Source: [Clostridium] symbiosum
GTDB lineage: Bacteria; Bacillota; Clostridia; Lachnospirales; Lachnospiraceae
NCBI GenBank assembly: GCA_036419695.1
Contig: CP143946.1
Coordinates: 4,520,001-4,584,000, forward strand
Length of the DNA: 64,000 nt
Direction: 5' to 3'
In this document: in pieces, positions 9,179 to 17,455 of the stretch
How the letters are laid out: each line of letters opens with the position of its first letter
How positions within the stretch are numbered: the stretch's first letter is position 1
Notes under the pieces: generated by a model
The model's input: only the letters and a program-made list of their open reading frames with translations
What the model was told of the DNA's origin: nothing
Databases searched by the model: none
Program-made: the position numbers and the translations under genes

Positions 9179-9327
9179 GTTTTTATTTCACATTCCCCTT
9201 CTATCTTTTTACGACTGTTTTTTCCTTTTTTCCCGAAAAAACGCCATTCTATTCCCCCTTGATATTACAAGAAAAATCCGAGCCTTACTTTACAAAATTC
9301 TATTTCTTTTAATTTTCACAATATTTT

Positions 9328-9342
9328 TGGCACGTAAATTGC
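9328..9342 (+). promoter_or_regulatory. Sigma54 (-24/-12) promoter
   Basis: TGGCAC-GTAAA-TTGC matches the sigma54 consensus fully (GG at 9329-9330, GC at 9341-9342, 12-bp register). It lies 62 bp upstream of the peptidase C26 gene and directly downstream of a sigma54 activator gene. Confidence 0.9.
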
Positions 9343-9403
9343 TTTTCTTATAAGACAAACGCGTTTTTATTTTAATTGAAATTAGATTTGGAGGATTTTA
9401 CAA

Positions 9404-10129
9404 ATGAACCAGCAACCTGTTATCGGCCTGACTTCGGCCAGAATGTTTATGGAAGATACTTTTTTGAATGGAATACCCAAGGCGTCTGTCAACACCGACT
9501 ATATAGATGCCGTTATCAAAGCCGGAGGAATTCCCATTTCCCTGCCCCCGGTATGCGGATTACCGGAAATCCGACGCTATATTGAACTGTGCGACGGAAT
9601 ACTCGTAACCGGGGGAATGGACGTATCCCCCATCCTCTATCATGAACTTCCCCATTCTCAATGCGGCAGTTTTGATCTAGAGATGGATCGCACCCACATA
9701 GCCCTGATTCAGGAAACGATTAGGGCCGACAAGCCGCTTCTTGGAATCTGCCGCGGGATGCAGCTGATTAACGTTGCTCTGGGAGGCACACTCTATCAGG
9801 ATATTCCCGCCCAATGCCCGGGCTGCGGAGGCCATTCCTTCGCCCATGTCAGAAGTGATGCCGTACATACCGTTACATTAGAAGAAGGCTCACCGCTCCA
9901 CCGGATTTATGGCCGCACGGAACTTGAAGTCAACAGCATCCACCATCAGTCGGTGAAGGATCCCGGAACAGGCGTAAAGCTTTGTGCCATAGCTCCCGAC
10001 GGTGTTGCGGAGGGGCTCTGGGTTCCGGGTAAAAAAATAACCGCAGTTCAGTGGCATCCTGAAATGCTTCTGCTGAAATCGGAAGAATCACTGTGCCTCT
10101 TCAAAAATTTTATCGGCCTGTGCCGCTAA
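9404..10129 (+). CDS. Gamma-glutamyl-gamma-aminobutyrate hydrolase-like (peptidase C26)
   Basis: A 241-aa class I glutamine-amidotransferase-fold hydrolase. The catalytic triad is visible: nucleophile C116 in LLGICRGMQ, H218 and E220 in VQWHPEM. Family members such as PuuD release glutamate from gamma-glutamyl-GABA; others act on various gamma-glutamyl amides. It is a cytosolic enzyme with no signal peptide. It is first in a sigma54-driven operon with a Na+/H+ antiporter-like transporter and a DMT exporter, which suggests uptake and hydrolysis of a gamma-glutamyl compound. The substrate is not determined by sequence. Confidence 0.85.
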   Translation: MNQQPVIGLTSARMFMEDTFLNGIPKASVNTDYIDAVIKAGGIPISLPPVCGLPEIRRYIELCDGILVTGGMDVSPILYHELPHSQCGSFDLEMDRTHIALIQETIRADKPLLGICRGMQLINVALGGTLYQDIPAQCPGCGGHSFAHVRSDAVHTVTLEEGSPLHRIYGRTELEVNSIHHQSVKDPGTGVKLCAIAPDGVAEGLWVPGKKITAVQWHPEMLLLKSEESLCLFKNFIGLCR

Positions 10130-10165
10130 GCATCTACTATAATCAATCTATTGGGGGATCTTTTT

Positions 10166-11572
10166 ATGGAAAACAAAAAAACTTTTAAGACACCATCATT
10201 TCAGTATTCGCTCTTTGTGCTTCTTGCCCTGGCGGTCAGCACGTTCGCGGGCATGAAGCTTTTCGGGGCTTCTTTAAACGTTATTATGTTTTTAAACTGG
10301 CTTTTGATGACCGTTCTGGCGGTTCCGCTCGGTTTCAGCTATGACATCCTGGAGAAAAAAGCGGCAGAAAGCCTTTCCGGTATCCTGACCACGCTCTTTA
10401 TTATTTTCGCCATCGGCGGCCTGACCGGCACCTGGATGGCATCCGGAACCGTTCCTTCCATCGTTTATTACGGAATGAACATCATGAGCGCCAAATTCTT
10501 TCTTCCCGCCTCTTTGATTCTCTGTTCCATCGTTTCGGTCTCAACCGGAACTTCCTGGGGGACGCTGGGAACCATGGGTGTTGCCCTCGTCGGGATCGGG
10601 GCCGGTCTGGGTGTTCCTGCCGGAATGACCGCAGGTGCGGCTATCTGCGGCGCCTGGTTTGGAGACAAAATCTCCCCGCTGTCCGATACCACCAATTTTA
10701 CGGCTGCCATCGTAGGCGCTCCTCTCAGCACCCATATCCGCCATATGATGTATACGACGGGACCTTCTTACCTCATCACGCTCGGCCTTTTCACCGTCTT
10801 AGGACTCCGGGTGTCTCAGACAAGCAGCCTGGATACCTCTTTAATTCTGGCTACCCAGGAAGGCATTGCCGCCAACTTTCATTTAGGTATTCCGGTTATG
10901 ATTCCCGTTGCCATTGTACTCATTTTGCTCCTCATGCGTAAAAATCCGACCATGGCCCTGCTGGCCGGTTCCTTTGCCGGAATTCTCGTTGCCATTCTGT
11001 ACCAGGGTTCCACCACTCCGCTGGCATTCAACAGTCTTTACAACGGCTTTAGCAGAGAATTTGAAAATCCGTTTCTCGCTTCCTTACTGAACCGCGGAGG
11101 CATTACCAGCATGCTCGGGACCTGTATGACGATTATTTTCTGTGTCGGCATCGGCGGAATGATGAAGGAAATGGGCGTCATCCACGTCATTGTAACCCAG
11201 CTGGCAAAATTAATCCGTTCCACCGGGAGCCTGATACTGATATCGGAAATAATTGCATATGTTGCCCAGATGCTTTCCGGTTCCCATTATTTTTCCGACG
11301 TTATGCTGCAGTCCACCATGCTCGATATCTACAAAGAAAAACGTTTAAAACCTGAAAACTTATCAAGACTCATGGAAGACTGTAATACCATTGGAGGCAC
11401 TATGATTCCATGGAGTTCCACGGCGCTTTATATTGTCGCCACCATCAATGTACCCTTTATGGAATACCTGCCGTACATTTTCCTGTGCTACCTGACCCCG
11501 TTGATTGGCTTGTTCTGCGGTTTTACCGGCTGGGGGATTGCGAGATATAAAGACAACGAAGAAATTTCATAA
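10166..11572 (+). CDS. NhaC-family Na+/H+ antiporter-like transporter
   Basis: A 468-aa membrane protein with about 11-12 hydrophobic segments and the NhaC/MleN-type motifs SVSTGTSWGT and GAWFGDKISPLSDTTN. Relatives exchange Na+ and H+, or malate and lactate, across the membrane; several act as substrate antiporters in amino acid catabolic operons. The ATG at 10166 is chosen because GGGGGAT lies just upstream; a TTG 15 bp earlier is in frame but has no ribosome site. It is 36 bp after the peptidase C26 gene. Confidence 0.85.
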   Translation: MENKKTFKTPSFQYSLFVLLALAVSTFAGMKLFGASLNVIMFLNWLLMTVLAVPLGFSYDILEKKAAESLSGILTTLFIIFAIGGLTGTWMASGTVPSIVYYGMNIMSAKFFLPASLILCSIVSVSTGTSWGTLGTMGVALVGIGAGLGVPAGMTAGAAICGAWFGDKISPLSDTTNFTAAIVGAPLSTHIRHMMYTTGPSYLITLGLFTVLGLRVSQTSSLDTSLILATQEGIAANFHLGIPVMIPVAIVLILLLMRKNPTMALLAGSFAGILVAILYQGSTTPLAFNSLYNGFSREFENPFLASLLNRGGITSMLGTCMTIIFCVGIGGMMKEMGVIHVIVTQLAKLIRSTGSLILISEIIAYVAQMLSGSHYFSDVMLQSTMLDIYKEKRLKPENLSRLMEDCNTIGGTMIPWSSTALYIVATINVPFMEYLPYIFLCYLTPLIGLFCGFTGWGIARYKDNEEIS

Positions 11573-11605
11573 AATAACACGATATGTGCGGAGGAACGTA
11601 ACATC

Positions 11606-12454
11606 ATGAACCATAAAAAAGCTATGCTTTTGACCTGTATTATTGCCCTTTTGTGGAGCCTGGCCGGATGGAATATCAAAATGATCGCCTGGAGTCCCTA
11701 TGCAATTGCCACCGGACGCAGTATTATTGCCTCTGTACTGCTTGCTCCCCTCATTCTAAAAAAGAAAAATCTGCATATCAGCCGTTATGTCGTCGGCGGC
11801 GCCGTCTGCTATGCCGCCTTTAACTACAGTTTTATCGTTTCGACAAAACTGGCTTCTTCCGCCATCGCCATCATGATGCAGTATACCGCCCCGATTTACG
11901 TAGCGGTGTTGGCCTGGATCTTTCTAAGGGAGCGGATTATAAAAGCGGATATTTTCAGCATGGTCTTTGTTTTTGGCGGAATGATCCTGTTTTTTACCGA
12001 CTCTGCGGGCGGCGGGAGCCTGATGGGAAAGCTGATCGCCATGTTAAACGGAGTCACCTTTGCCGGAATATCCATCTTTCTCCGTCTTGAAAAGGATGGC
12101 AGCCCGGCGCTGGCCATGTTTTTCGGAAATGTGATTTCCGGTGTCATCGGTATCCCCTTTGTCTGCTTCGCCGGAATGCCTGATACCAGAAGCATCCTTT
12201 TCCTGCTTCTGGCCGGAACCTTATGCGCCGTTACCTACACCCTCTATGCCATCGCCAGCACGGGACTCTCCGCTCTTGAAACCGTTCTGCTGCCGATTAT
12301 TGATCCGGTGATGAATCCGGTATGGGTCTTCTTATTTCTCGGAGAAGCCCCCGGGTTCCGCTCCATGATTGGAGCCTTCATCGTACTCATATCCGTTACG
12401 GCCCGCGTTCTCTACGGCATTCAAAATGACAAACGCCGGATTCTCACGGCCTGA
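11606..12454 (+). CDS. EamA/DMT-superfamily transporter
   Basis: A 282-aa protein with about ten transmembrane helices in two EamA repeats (roughly 5-130 and 145-275), including the repeat-ending motifs AWIFLRERI and FLFLGEAPG. Members export or import amino acids, nucleosides or other metabolites. GGAGGAAC precedes the ATG, and it lies 33 bp after the NhaC-like gene. It is the last gene of the sigma54-controlled operon and is followed by a strong terminator. Substrate unknown. Confidence 0.85.
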   Translation: MNHKKAMLLTCIIALLWSLAGWNIKMIAWSPYAIATGRSIIASVLLAPLILKKKNLHISRYVVGGAVCYAAFNYSFIVSTKLASSAIAIMMQYTAPIYVAVLAWIFLRERIIKADIFSMVFVFGGMILFFTDSAGGGSLMGKLIAMLNGVTFAGISIFLRLEKDGSPALAMFFGNVISGVIGIPFVCFAGMPDTRSILFLLLAGTLCAVTYTLYAIASTGLSALETVLLPIIDPVMNPVWVFLFLGEAPGFRSMIGAFIVLISVTARVLYGIQNDKRRILTA

Positions 12455-12472
12455 GATTTTATTCCATTATAT

Positions 12473-12516
12473 AAAAACCAGCAGCCCGGTTCCACTTGTC
12501 CGGTCCGCTGGTTTTT
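12473..12516. terminator. Bidirectional terminator
   Basis: AAAAACCAGC/GCTGGTTTTT (12473-12482 and 12507-12516) with a 24-nt loop. It serves the rightward EamA operon and, read the other way, the convergent gene ending at 12549. Confidence 0.85.
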
Positions 12517-12548
12517 ATTGATGGCGTCAGCCTCCGGTCATTTCTCCG

Positions 12549-13025
12549 TCAGGCCTCACTGTCTTTATTGATCAGTTCCATAATCCTTGCGATCTCTTCC
12601 TTCTCATCTCCGGAAATTCTGCCGTAATTTTCATGTTCCTTTTTGTCCGTCCATCTGCATAAAAACCATTCATCCTTACCGCCTTTTGGGAGCGCGCCCC
12701 CCTTTTCAACAGTGAAATAGTAAACCTTTTTAAATTCTTCCCCGAATACAATGTACACTCTGCTGCAAAGAGGCTCCGACCCAGGCTCGGGCATTATAAT
12801 CTGTGCCATAAACCACGGCTCCTCCAGCCTGTAAAGCCGGACGGAGAAATCTTCTTTTTTATAAGGATTTTCTATCTTTTCTGCGTTGGAAAGAATATCA
12901 TACAGTTTCCAGATAAGTTCTTCCTTTTTATGTGACAGTGTGCCAATTATCTGCGCCGGATCCCGGAACAGTTCATCCGGCAAAAAACGATGTTCAACTA
13001 CATATCTTAATTCCCGTGCATCCAT
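12549..13025 (-). CDS. Hypothetical cytosolic protein, 158 aa
   Basis: I do not recognise the family. The 158-aa protein has no signal peptide or membrane helix, is rich in charged and aromatic residues, and has an alternating pattern (VYIVFGEEFKKVYYFTVEK) suggesting a beta-sheet core. Its N-terminal half is helical, with a long charged helix near residues 28-45. A GGAGGGGGAG ribosome site stands before the ATG. It is transcribed alone, opposite to the EamA operon. Confidence 0.6.
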   Translation of the reverse strand: MDARELRYVVEHRFLPDELFRDPAQIIGTLSHKKEELIWKLYDILSNAEKIENPYKKEDFSVRLYRLEEPWFMAQIIMPEPGSEPLCSRVYIVFGEEFKKVYYFTVEKGGALPKGGKDEWFLCRWTDKKEHENYGRISGDEKEEIARIMELINKDSEA

Positions 13026-13113
13026 ACTCCCCCTCCTCTCTTATATTACGCAATGGGACACTTACCCTCCTATTATTCCGTCTCTATTCATTCTAATCAC
13101 TCACGTCTCCGGT

Positions 13114-13203
13114 GTCAAACCTTCATTGAATTTGTGTATCAGTATCTGCCAGACGCTTCACAAAACATTGGACGAATTATTCTGGGAGGAGGAAGATAAA
13201 TGA
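13114..13203 (+). pseudogene. C-terminal stub of an XRE/HTH regulator
   Basis: The frame ending at 13203 encodes a tail reading VKPSLNLCISICQTLHKTL followed by DELFWEEEDK. This matches the end of small XRE-type regulators, which typically close with a PSL..AL+IA..L...DELF.EE pattern. The helix-turn-helix part and a plausible start codon are missing upstream. The stop overlaps the ATG of the next gene (ATGA), the coupled arrangement seen for intact regulator/membrane-protein pairs. A decayed partner is therefore likely. Confidence 0.5.
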
Positions 13204-13691
13204 AATTATTTAAGAATAACATGGATGAAAGACAAACATTGGAAATGCTTCAGTCAAGAAAAATAACATGCTGGATCTTTTACACACTGCTAATCGCATC
13301 TCTAATCATACAGTCCTGGTTACTGAATCTACCGTTTGCCTATTATGCCCCCGAATTTTCGATCCTGCTGATTGGTGGCATTTATTTAATTATTTCCGAT
13401 ATACGCAGGGGCGAATGGGAGGACTTTACCCACATGAAGCCGGGAATCAAGTCTTATCTGTTCTGGTCGGCAGGTTCGGCAGTTATTGCTTCCATTATTT
13501 TTACGATACTACAGTATATCCGTCTGTCGGCCTCCGGCAAAGTATTGCCGTTTTCGGATATACTCCTGTCTTCCGGCATATTTATGATATTTATATTTTG
13601 CTTTGCCTTTGCAGCCCTTACTTTGGTCGGAACATTGACCCAAAAGCAGAGAAAAAAACTGGAGCAGAAATATGAAGACACTGAGGATTAG
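13200..13691 (+). CDS. Small membrane protein (DUF6773-like)
   Basis: A 163-aa protein with four hydrophobic segments (about 22-42, 48-66, 88-108 and 122-145) and a charged cytosolic tail. The N-terminus with DERQ resembles small Clostridia membrane proteins that are normally encoded directly behind an XRE regulator. Here the upstream regulator is reduced to a stub whose stop overlaps this ATG. GGAGGAGGAAG just upstream is a good ribosome site, so the gene itself still looks expressible. Function unknown. Confidence 0.6.
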   Translation: MKLFKNNMDERQTLEMLQSRKITCWIFYTLLIASLIIQSWLLNLPFAYYAPEFSILLIGGIYLIISDIRRGEWEDFTHMKPGIKSYLFWSAGSAVIASIIFTILQYIRLSASGKVLPFSDILLSSGIFMIFIFCFAFAALTLVGTLTQKQRKKLEQKYEDTED

Positions 13692-13751
13692 AAGTTGTTG
13701 TAAGGGACCGGGCTAATTTTGCAGAAAAAACTTATCATCTTGAAGTGCAAA

Positions 13752-13788
13752 AAACGGCAGACCGGACTGAACATCCGGCCTGCCGTTT
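13752..13788 (-). terminator. rpoC terminator
   Basis: A 15-bp hairpin with one mismatch (arms 13752-13766 and 13774-13788, core AAACGGCAG/CTGCCGTTT) begins 4 bp after the rpoC stop and continues into T-rich sequence on the minus strand. It can also end the rightward gene 13200-13691. Confidence 0.85.
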
Positions 13789-13791
13789 ATT

Positions 13792-16700
13792 TTATTCTTC
13801 GCTCAAATCATCCTCATTCAGAACAATTCTGTCTGCTTCGTCGAGAATATCCAGGTCGATTTCATCGTCGGCCAGCATAATCTCATCCTCTTCTTCCACA
13901 TCTGTATTCAGCTTGATGGAACGGTATCTCTTCATACCGGTTCCCGCAGGAATCAGCTTACCGATGATAACGTTCTCTTTCAGACCGATCAGCTTATCAA
14001 CTTTACCGTTGATGGCTGCTTCTGTCAGAACCTTTGTCGTCTCCTGGAAGGAAGCGGCCGACAGGAAGGAATCCGTAGCCAGGGAAGCCTTTGTGATACC
14101 GAGCATAACCTGACGGCCGATTGCCGGTTCTTTGCCTTCCGCGATCAGAGCCTCGTTCATATCGTTGTAATCCAGAACGTCCATAGAGGTTCCCGGAAGT
14201 ACATCGGCGTCTCCGCTCTCCTCGACCTTAATCTTCTTCAGCATCTGGCGTACAATCATCTCGATATGCTTATCGTTGATTTCTACACCCTGCAGACGGT
14301 AAACTCGCTGAACCTCCTGGATCATGTAATCCTGAACGGCGCGGACGCCCTTAATCTTCAGAATATCATGCGGGTTTACACTACCTTCCGTCAGCTCATC
14401 GCCGGCCTCAAGGTAAGCGCCGTCCTGAATCTTGATCCTGGAACCGTAAGGGATCAGATAAGCCTTGGAATTTCCTGTCTCATTATCTGTAATGATGATC
14501 TCACGTTTCTTCTTTGTATCTTTGATTGTTGCAATGCCTGCAAATTCAGCAATGATTGCAAGTCCCTTCGGCTTACGTGCCTCGAAAAGCTCCTCGACAC
14601 GGGGAAGACCCTGTGTGATATCGCCGCCGGCAACACCGCCCGTATGGAACGTACGCATGGTCAGCTGTGTACCAGGCTCACCGATGGACTGAGCGGCAAT
14701 GATACCGACTGCCTCACCTACCTGGACCGGCTGTCCCGTCGCCATGTTGGCGCCGTAGCACTTCGCACATACACCGATATGGGATTTACAGGTCAGGACG
14801 GTACGGATCTTGATGCTGTCCCTTCCCTGTTTCCTGAGTGCCGCCATAACGGCTGCCGCACGCTTCGGAGTGCACATATGGTTTGCTTTAACAACAATTT
14901 CTCCCGTATCGGGATCCGTGATTGTTTCTGCGATGAAACGGCCTGTAATACGCTCTTCAAGCGCCTCGATCGTCTCCTGTCCGTCCATGAAGCCTTTGAT
15001 CTCCATGAATGGGATTTCTTTTCCTTCACAGCAGTCCTCTTCACGTACGATCAGATCCTGTGAAACGTCTACAAGACGTCTTGTCAGGTAACCCGAGTCG
15101 GCCGTACGCAGCGCCGTATCGGACAGACCTTTACGCGCTCCATGGGCGGAGATAAAGTACTCCAGTACGTCAAGACCCTCACGGAAGTTGGACTTGATAG
15201 GAAGTTCGATGGTATGGCCTGTTGTATCGGCCATAAGTCCACGCATACCTGCCAGCTGTTTAATCTGTTTATCAGAACCACGGGCTCCGGAATCGGCCAT
15301 CATGTAGATGTTGTTGTACTTGTCAAGTCCGGTTAACAGGTCGTGGGTCAGCTGATCATCGGTCGCCTTCCATGTCTCGATAACTTCTTTGTAACGCTCT
15401 TCCTCTGTGATAAGGCCACGGCGGAAGTTCTTGGCAATCTGGTCAACGGTAGCCTGGGCATCTTCAATGAGCTGCTTCTTGCTCTCCGGCACGGTCATAT
15501 CAGAAATAGATACGGTCATGGCCGCCCTTGTGGAGTATTTGTAACCAATTGCCTTGATATCGTCAAGTGTCACGGCTGTCTGTGTTGCTCCATGAATATT
15601 GATAACTTTTTCAAGAATCTGTTTTAACTGCTTCTTGCCTACGTGGAAGTCAACTTCCAGCTTTAACTCATTTTCTTCGATGCTTCTGTCCACAAAACCG
15701 AGGTCCTGAGGAATAATCTCATTGAAAATGAAGCGGCCTACGGTAGACTCGATAATACCGGTCTTAACGGTACCGTCCGGCATTCTCTTCTGCACTCTCA
15801 CTTTAACCTTGGAATGAAGTGTAACCTCACCGTTCTCATAAGCCAGAATCGCCTCATTTACACTCTTGAAGGCCATGCCTTCGCCCTTTGCTCCCGGCCT
15901 TTCCTGTGTCAGGTAATAGATACCAAGAACCATATCCTGTGAAGGAACGGCTACAGGTCCGCCATCCGACGGTTTTAACAGGTTGTTAGGAGACAGGAGG
16001 AGGAAACGGCACTCTGCCTGGGCCTCTACGGACAGCGGCAGATGGACGGCCATCTGGTCACCGTCGAAGTCGGCGTTGAAAGCGGTACAAACAAGCGGAT
16101 GAAGCTTGATCGCCTTACCTTCTACCAGAATCGGCTCGAAAGCCTGAATACCAAGTCTGTGCAGTGTAGGGGCACGGTTTAACATAACCGGATGCTCCTT
16201 GATAACGTCTTCCAGTACATCCCAGACTTCGGGCTGGAGACGCTCTACCATCTTCTTTGCATTTTTAATGTTGTGCGCCGTACCGTTGGAAACGAGTTCC
16301 TTCATAACGAACGGCTTGAACAGCTCGATCGCCATCTCTTTCGGAAGGCCGCACTGGTAAATCTTCAGTTCCGGTCCAACGACGATAACGGAACGTCCCG
16401 AATAGTCAACTCGTTTGCCCAGAAGGTTCTGGCGGAAACGGCCCTGTTTACCCTTTAACATATCGGAGAGGGATTTGAGGGCTCTGTTTCCAGGACCTGT
16501 AACAGGTCTGCCCCGTCTGCCGTTGTCGATGAGTGCGTCGACTGCTTCCTGGAGCATACGTTTCTCGTTCCTGACAATGATGTCGGGAGCGCCCAGTTCC
16601 AGAAGGCGTGCAAGACGGTTGTTACGGTTGATGATTCTTCTATATAAGTCGTTTAAGTCGGATGTTGCAAAACGGCCGCCGTCCAGCTGTACCATAGGAC

Positions 16701-17436
16701 GGATATCCGGCGGAATAACCGGAACCACGGTCATAATCATCCACTCCGGTTTGTTGCCGGAGTTTCTGAATGCTTCAACTACTTCCAGTCTCTTGATGAT
16801 ACGGGCGCGCTTCTGGCCTGTGGCATCCTTTAACTGCTTTCTTAAGTCTTCGGAATCCTTCTCAAGGTCAATGGCCTGTAAAAGTTCCTGGATCGCCTCG
16901 GCTCCCATTCCCACACGGAAATTGCCGTAGCCGTATTTCTCAAGCTCATCGCGGTATTCCTTCTCGGATAATACCTGTTTGTACTGAAGGCTGGTCTTGC
17001 CCGGATCCAGTACAACATAGGAAGCAAAGTAAAGAACTTTCTCCAGTGTTCTTGGAGATATATCGAGAATCAGGCCCATACGGCTTGGGATTCCCTTGAA
17101 ATACCAGATATGGGAAACAGGCGCCGCGAGGGCGATATGGCCCACGCGCTCCCTGCGGACACTGGCTTTTGTTACTTCTACGCCGCATCGGTCACAGATT
17201 ACACCTTTATATCTGATTTTTTTATATTTACCACAATGGCACTCCCAGTCTTTGCTGGGTCCGAAAATCTTCTCACAGAACAGACCGTCTTTCTCCGGCT
17301 TTAATGTCCTGTAGTTGATGGTCTCCGGCTTCTTTACCTCGCCGTGGGACCATTCAAGGATCTTCTCAGGGGATGCCAAACCAATCTTGATTGCATCAAA
17401 TGTCAATGGCTGATAAGTTTCGTTTGTCTCTGGCAT
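13792..17436 (-). CDS. rpoC: RNA polymerase beta' subunit
   Basis: The 1214-aa beta' subunit forms the clamp and holds the catalytic Mg2+ through NADFDGDQM (D456, D458, D460). The N-terminal zinc site (CHCGKYKKIRYKG...CDRCG, about residues 65-85) and the second zinc site (CKSHIGVCAKCYG) are present. The length fits Clostridia, without the large insertions of Proteobacteria. Its ribosome site GGAGGGAG lies just upstream, 19 bp after rpoB, so the two are co-transcribed leftward and end at the hairpin behind rpoC. Confidence 0.98.
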   Translation of the reverse strand: MPETNETYQPLTFDAIKIGLASPEKILEWSHGEVKKPETINYRTLKPEKDGLFCEKIFGPSKDWECHCGKYKKIRYKGVICDRCGVEVTKASVRRERVGHIALAAPVSHIWYFKGIPSRMGLILDISPRTLEKVLYFASYVVLDPGKTSLQYKQVLSEKEYRDELEKYGYGNFRVGMGAEAIQELLQAIDLEKDSEDLRKQLKDATGQKRARIIKRLEVVEAFRNSGNKPEWMIMTVVPVIPPDIRPMVQLDGGRFATSDLNDLYRRIINRNNRLARLLELGAPDIIVRNEKRMLQEAVDALIDNGRRGRPVTGPGNRALKSLSDMLKGKQGRFRQNLLGKRVDYSGRSVIVVGPELKIYQCGLPKEMAIELFKPFVMKELVSNGTAHNIKNAKKMVERLQPEVWDVLEDVIKEHPVMLNRAPTLHRLGIQAFEPILVEGKAIKLHPLVCTAFNADFDGDQMAVHLPLSVEAQAECRFLLLSPNNLLKPSDGGPVAVPSQDMVLGIYYLTQERPGAKGEGMAFKSVNEAILAYENGEVTLHSKVKVRVQKRMPDGTVKTGIIESTVGRFIFNEIIPQDLGFVDRSIEENELKLEVDFHVGKKQLKQILEKVINIHGATQTAVTLDDIKAIGYKYSTRAAMTVSISDMTVPESKKQLIEDAQATVDQIAKNFRRGLITEEERYKEVIETWKATDDQLTHDLLTGLDKYNNIYMMADSGARGSDKQIKQLAGMRGLMADTTGHTIELPIKSNFREGLDVLEYFISAHGARKGLSDTALRTADSGYLTRRLVDVSQDLIVREEDCCEGKEIPFMEIKGFMDGQETIEALEERITGRFIAETITDPDTGEIVVKANHMCTPKRAAAVMAALRKQGRDSIKIRTVLTCKSHIGVCAKCYGANMATGQPVQVGEAVGIIAAQSIGEPGTQLTMRTFHTGGVAGGDITQGLPRVEELFEARKPKGLAIIAEFAGIATIKDTKKKREIIITDNETGNSKAYLIPYGSRIKIQDGAYLEAGDELTEGSVNPHDILKIKGVRAVQDYMIQEVQRVYRLQGVEINDKHIEMIVRQMLKKIKVEESGDADVLPGTSMDVLDYNDMNEALIAEGKEPAIGRQVMLGITKASLATDSFLSAASFQETTKVLTEAAINGKVDKLIGLKENVIIGKLIPAGTGMKRYRSIKLNTDVEEEDEIMLADDEIDLDILDEADRIVLNEDDLSEE

Positions 17437-17455
17437 GAACAGTACTCCCTCCTAT

